Assembly (NCBI GenBank): GCA_002309335.1
Contig: DBXH01000034.1
Span: 1-54,992, forward strand
From: Bacteroidales bacterium UBA1217
GTDB lineage: Bacteria > Bacteroidota > Bacteroidia > Bacteroidales > P3
Direction: 5' to 3'
DNA: 54,992 bases
Each line of letters opens with the position of its first letter. The first letter of the stretch is position 1. The notes beneath the pieces were generated by a model. It saw only the letters and a list, made by a program, of their open reading frames with translations. It was not told the origin of the DNA and did not search any database. Both the position numbers and the translations under genes were made by a program. Below, one piece after another: positions 52,439 to 54,992 of the stretch.

Positions 52439-52458
52439 TAATTTTGCATTCGCAAAAT
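52439..52458 (+). promoter_or_regulatory. rpiB -7 element overlapping a palindrome
   Basis: TAATTTTG (52439-52446) fits TAnnTTTG, 30 nt before the rpiB ATG. It overlaps ATTTTGC-ATTC-GCAAAAT (52441-52458), a perfect 7-bp inverted repeat that could be an operator. TTTG at 52410-52413 is a possible -33 box, but the 25-nt spacing is long. Confidence 0.5.
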
Positions 52459-52476
52459 TAGCTTAATTTGATTTTT

Positions 52477-52920
52477 ATGAAAGAAATAATACCTATTGCC
52501 TCCGACCACGCCGGCTATGAACTGAAAGAGAAAGTCAAAGAATTTTTGGCTTCAAAAAATATTGATGCTAAGGATTTTGGCACCTATTCTTCCGATAGCG
52601 TTGATTATCCAGACTTTGCCCATCAGGTGGGTTCTGTTGTCAACAAAGGTGAATTCAAGCGGGGTATCGTCATTTGTGGCTCGGGCAACGGAGTGCAGAT
52701 GACTGTAAACAAATACCCCAATGTGCGCTGCGCGCTGTGCTGGAACGAAGAGATTGCCCAGCTGGGACGCCAGCACAACGATGCCAACATCATTTCGCTG
52801 CCGGCACGTTTTGTTCCGACCGAGTTGGCATTGAAGATGGTTGATATATTCCTTAACACTCCTTTCGAAGGTGGCCGCCACCAGCGCAGAGTTGAAAAAA
52901 TCAACAAGTTATTAAGCTGA
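52477..52920 (+). CDS. rpiB: Ribose-5-phosphate isomerase B
   Basis: This 147-residue protein is a typical RpiB/LacAB isomerase: IPIASDHAGYELKEKVKEFL at the N-terminus, DYPDFAHQVG, and the active-site stretch VICGSGNGVQMTVNKYP. In this stretch the usual catalytic cysteine is the C of ICGSGNG. NDANIISLPARFV and FEGGRHQRRVEKI end the protein. It interconverts ribose-5-phosphate and ribulose-5-phosphate in the pentose phosphate pathway. ATG 52477 gives the standard N-terminus; the TTG at 52468 is rejected. The gene is followed directly by the LutB-like gene (ATG abutting the stop). Confidence 0.96.
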   Translation: MKEIIPIASDHAGYELKEKVKEFLASKNIDAKDFGTYSSDSVDYPDFAHQVGSVVNKGEFKRGIVICGSGNGVQMTVNKYPNVRCALCWNEEIAQLGRQHNDANIISLPARFVPTELALKMVDIFLNTPFEGGRHQRRVEKINKLLS

Positions 52921-54077
52921 TGAACAACGACTATTATAACAGTTTTCTCGATTCGTCGGAGAAAGTCATTGAATCCTCCGCAGGTCCCGCCCGCTTTAAA
53001 TTGGGTGAGGGCGGCGAGGTGAAGTTCAATGATGCTGAGTCTGTTATATCGCGCTTTCGTGCATCGTTGCGTAACACAATTGAGAATCTTGACGACGAAC
53101 TGACCCGCTTTGAAAACAACTTTGCCAACAAGCACAACGCCATCTTTTGGGCATCGGATTACAATGATGTGTTCGAAGGTCTGAAGCGTCTGATCAAGTC
53201 GCAGAAAGCTAAGTCGGTGCGATTGCCTAATGTCAACTCTTCGACCATATTCAGGGAGTTGGGTATCAAGTATTTTCTGCGCGATGAGAAGATTGAGTTG
53301 GCCGAAGACGGCGATATGCAGTTTTTCAACGCCGACAGGCTTCTGTCGGACACAGGTTCGATACTTTTGCTCAATCAGACGAACAACAGTTTGGCGCGTC
53401 TTACAAATCACAAAACCAATGTGTTCTTCACGACTATTGACCGTGTGCTTGGTAACAGTGACTGGGTTGAGGTGTTTCAGCAACTGGTGTCGTATAAGTC
53501 TGGATGCGGCAAGCAGGATATGATTATTTTCAAAGGTTCGGCAAACTGCAACAATTATCTGTTTATTATTGACAATCAGCGTTCACAGTTGTTGCACAAC
53601 AAAGAGATCCGTCAGTCGCTATGCTGCTTGCAATGCGGTCGCTGCAATGATGTCTGTCCTGTGTTCCAAACCATTGGAGAAGAACCATATAACAATGTTT
53701 TCAGCGGACCGATAGCCAACGTTATGCTGCCCTATCTGGAGACGATGGAGAGTTACCGTCACGTGCTGTATGCCTGCACGATGTGCGGGCGCTGCGAGGA
53801 AGTGTGCCCCATCGGTTTGCCGATACGCGATATGATTGTTGCTGCTCGTCATTCGCTTATCGAGGAGGACGGATTGGAAAAGTCGGAGCGGCGTATGCTG
53901 GCGGTGATGCGTAAAATGCTTACGAGCCGTTCGAAAATGAACGCTTCATCGTTCATAAAACGCTATTTGATAGGCAAATTCATATCGTCGGAGTATCACA
54001 GGAGCCACCGCTTGACTCCTTTCAGTAAGGAGACTTTCAACAAGTCATACAAAAAGTTTATTGAGAATGAACAATGA
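52920..54077 (+). CDS. lutB: LutB-like 4Fe-4S dicluster protein
   Basis: This 385-residue protein has a DUF162/LUD-like N-terminal domain (about 40-235: AIFWASDYNDVFEGL, SILLLNQTNNSLARL) and two 4Fe-4S motifs: CCLQCGRCNDVCPVF near 238 and CTMCGRCEEVCPIG near 290. This is the LutB layout, but shorter than typical LutB (about 470), because the C-terminal region after the clusters is reduced. A LutA-like gene lies at 24315; no LutC is seen. The gene overlaps deoC by 11 nt, which places it with pentose and deoxyribose metabolism rather than with lactate genes. The lactate role is therefore uncertain. Start ATG 52920 touches the rpiB stop. Confidence 0.8.
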   Translation: MNNDYYNSFLDSSEKVIESSAGPARFKLGEGGEVKFNDAESVISRFRASLRNTIENLDDELTRFENNFANKHNAIFWASDYNDVFEGLKRLIKSQKAKSVRLPNVNSSTIFRELGIKYFLRDEKIELAEDGDMQFFNADRLLSDTGSILLLNQTNNSLARLTNHKTNVFFTTIDRVLGNSDWVEVFQQLVSYKSGCGKQDMIIFKGSANCNNYLFIIDNQRSQLLHNKEIRQSLCCLQCGRCNDVCPVFQTIGEEPYNNVFSGPIANVMLPYLETMESYRHVLYACTMCGRCEEVCPIGLPIRDMIVAARHSLIEEDGLEKSERRMLAVMRKMLTSRSKMNASSFIKRYLIGKFISSEYHRSHRLTPFSKETFNKSYKKFIENEQ

Positions 54078-54915
54078 TTTTGTCTTAGAAAACTCTGATT
54101 TCCAAAGAGTGATGTCGGAAATTGAAAAGGAGGTTAACGCACTTTCCGACATTGAACAGCACAGGGCGCTGGGCTCAGTTTTCACTTGTATAGACAACAC
54201 CACGCTGAACGGCTCGGATTCGAAGGTGTCGGTGATTGCGTTCTGCCGCAACACGCTGGCAATGAATGTTGACCATCAAACTGTTGCTTCGGTGTGCATA
54301 TATCCCAGTTTTGTTGCTGAAGTCAAAAAGCAGCTTGCTGACAGCGGCATCAAGGTTGCTGCCGTTGCCGGTGGCTTTCCTGCAGGCCAGATACCGCAAC
54401 GGCTCAAGATTGATGAGGTTTGCTACGTTGTTGAAGAAGGTGCTGATGAGGTTGATTTTGTGATAAATAGAGGCAATTTTCTGATGGGTGACAATCAAGC
54501 CGTGTTCGATGAGGTTGCTGCAGCCAAAGAGGTGTGCGGGAAGGATGTATTGCTTAAAGTCATAATAGAAACGGGCGAATTGCAAACACCGGCCAACATC
54601 TATGCAGCATCGATGCTGGCGCTCGAAGCCGGTGCCGATTTTGTAAAGACTTCGACGGGAAAGATAAACGTTGGCGCCACACCCGAAGCAGCCTACACAA
54701 TGCTGTCGGCGGTACGCGATTTTAATAAAAAAACGAAAAAGAAGGTTGGATTTAAGGCCGCCGGAGGTATTTCAAGCCCCTCGGAAGCGTTGCTTTATTA
54801 TATAATGTACAAAAAAATATTGGGAAAAGAAGAAATTAATAACCAATATTTTAGAATTGGAGCAAGCCGTTTGACAGCCCAATTGTTTAAAATTTTAACA
54901 AATGAAAATCGGTAA
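54067..54915 (+). CDS. deoC: Deoxyribose-phosphate aldolase
   Basis: This 282-residue class I aldolase has the DeoC motifs: CIDNTTLNGSDS at the N-terminal side, VASVCIYPSFVAEVKKQL, EVDFVINRG, and LLKVIIETGEL with the Schiff-base lysine. FVKTSTGKINVGATPE and VGFKAAGGISS carry the second lysine region. It splits 2-deoxyribose-5-phosphate to acetaldehyde and glyceraldehyde-3-phosphate in deoxynucleoside breakdown. ATG 54067 overlaps the LutB-like stop; the TTG at 54061 is rejected. With rpiB it forms a small pentose-phosphate operon. The stop is followed by a 59-nt AT-rich gap. Confidence 0.96.
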   Translation: MNNDFVLENSDFQRVMSEIEKEVNALSDIEQHRALGSVFTCIDNTTLNGSDSKVSVIAFCRNTLAMNVDHQTVASVCIYPSFVAEVKKQLADSGIKVAAVAGGFPAGQIPQRLKIDEVCYVVEEGADEVDFVINRGNFLMGDNQAVFDEVAAAKEVCGKDVLLKVIIETGELQTPANIYAASMLALEAGADFVKTSTGKINVGATPEAAYTMLSAVRDFNKKTKKKVGFKAAGGISSPSEALLYYIMYKKILGKEEINNQYFRIGASRLTAQLFKILTNENR

Positions 54916-54974
54916 AATTCGATTTTTTTTTGTTATTTTGCACTTTTAAACCCTATATATAATTTTGTCTTTTA

Positions 54975-54992
54975 ATGAAACCACTGCAACAA
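54975..54992 (+). CDS. Possible start of the next gene (truncated at window end)
   Basis: ATG at 54975 begins MKPLQQ and runs off the window after six codons. An imperfect -7-like element (TTATTTTG) lies upstream at about 54933-54940. Nothing about function can be said. Confidence 0.25.

Larger units (their letters stand above)
51516..52476. other. 961-nt AT-rich divergent spacer, no gene found
   Basis: I see no gene on either strand. The sequence is very AT-rich, with T- and A-runs. It contains the nadA promoter (51588-51618), the rpiB promoter candidate (52439), one tandem-word run (51817-51860) and DnaA-box-like words (TTATGCACA 52091-52099, TTATCAACA near 52286). The genes on both sides point outward. 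Confidence 0.6.

Overview
The window is chromosomal DNA of a Bacteroidota member, most likely an uncultured Bacteroidales lineage. Signs of this are promoter elements of the TAnnTTTG type, few Shine-Dalgarno sites, a thiamine operon of the outer-membrane-receptor/PnuT/pyrophosphokinase type behind a TPP riboswitch, a DUF4290-murA pair, and two proteins with type IX secretion sorting domains (one type A, one type B). The type IX cargo argues against Bacteroides proper. No phage, transposase, integrase or CRISPR array is visible. Most genes are housekeeping or electron-transfer genes.

Layout. 1-3706 (+): the end of recA, a bifunctional (p)ppGpp synthetase/hydrolase, mazG and an orphan small protein. 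3707-9771 (-): a heterodisulfide-reductase-like operon (two-domain VOC protein, two HdrC-like ferredoxins, a membrane DsrMK/HdrD-like protein, HdrB-like, compact HdrA-like). 9938-17265 (-): an envelope and isoprenoid block (LptF/G permease, RseP, a truncated M23-type membrane protein, Dxr, PpiD) and cytidine deaminase. 17325-20285 (+): dusB and a long-chain acyl-CoA ligase. 20292-24143 (-): one 797-codon frame joining a membrane-anchored sigma factor to a leucine-rich-repeat type IX cargo protein, two tRNA-Ala genes and PrsW. 24315-29285 (+): LutA, a radical SAM protein, a FecCD/FecE-type ABC pair and PurD. 29290-35016 (-): the thiamine salvage operon, a lipoprotein and an arginase-fold protein. 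35701-40407 (-): a 1568-residue exonuclease/RecQ/UvrD fusion. 40514-51515 (-): NAD kinase, type IX cargo, ABC exporter, PurB, a PHP phosphatase, MurA, DUF4290, RluA-type synthase, YbaK/ProX and NadA. 52477-54992 (+): RpiB, LutB-like, DeoC.

The most unusual items are: (i) the in-frame sigma factor / LRR / type IX fusion with an internal signal peptide at the junction; (ii) short word-repeat arrays, often with a 9-nt period, that end just before start codons, mainly in the Hdr-like operon and before nadK; (iii) the Hdr-like operon itself; (iv) the multi-helicase fusion. The 49.9-52.5 kb interval has a near-perfect parS-like site, DnaA-box-like words, a very AT-rich 0.96-kb spacer and divergent flanking genes, so it may lie near the replication origin. 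That last point is inference.
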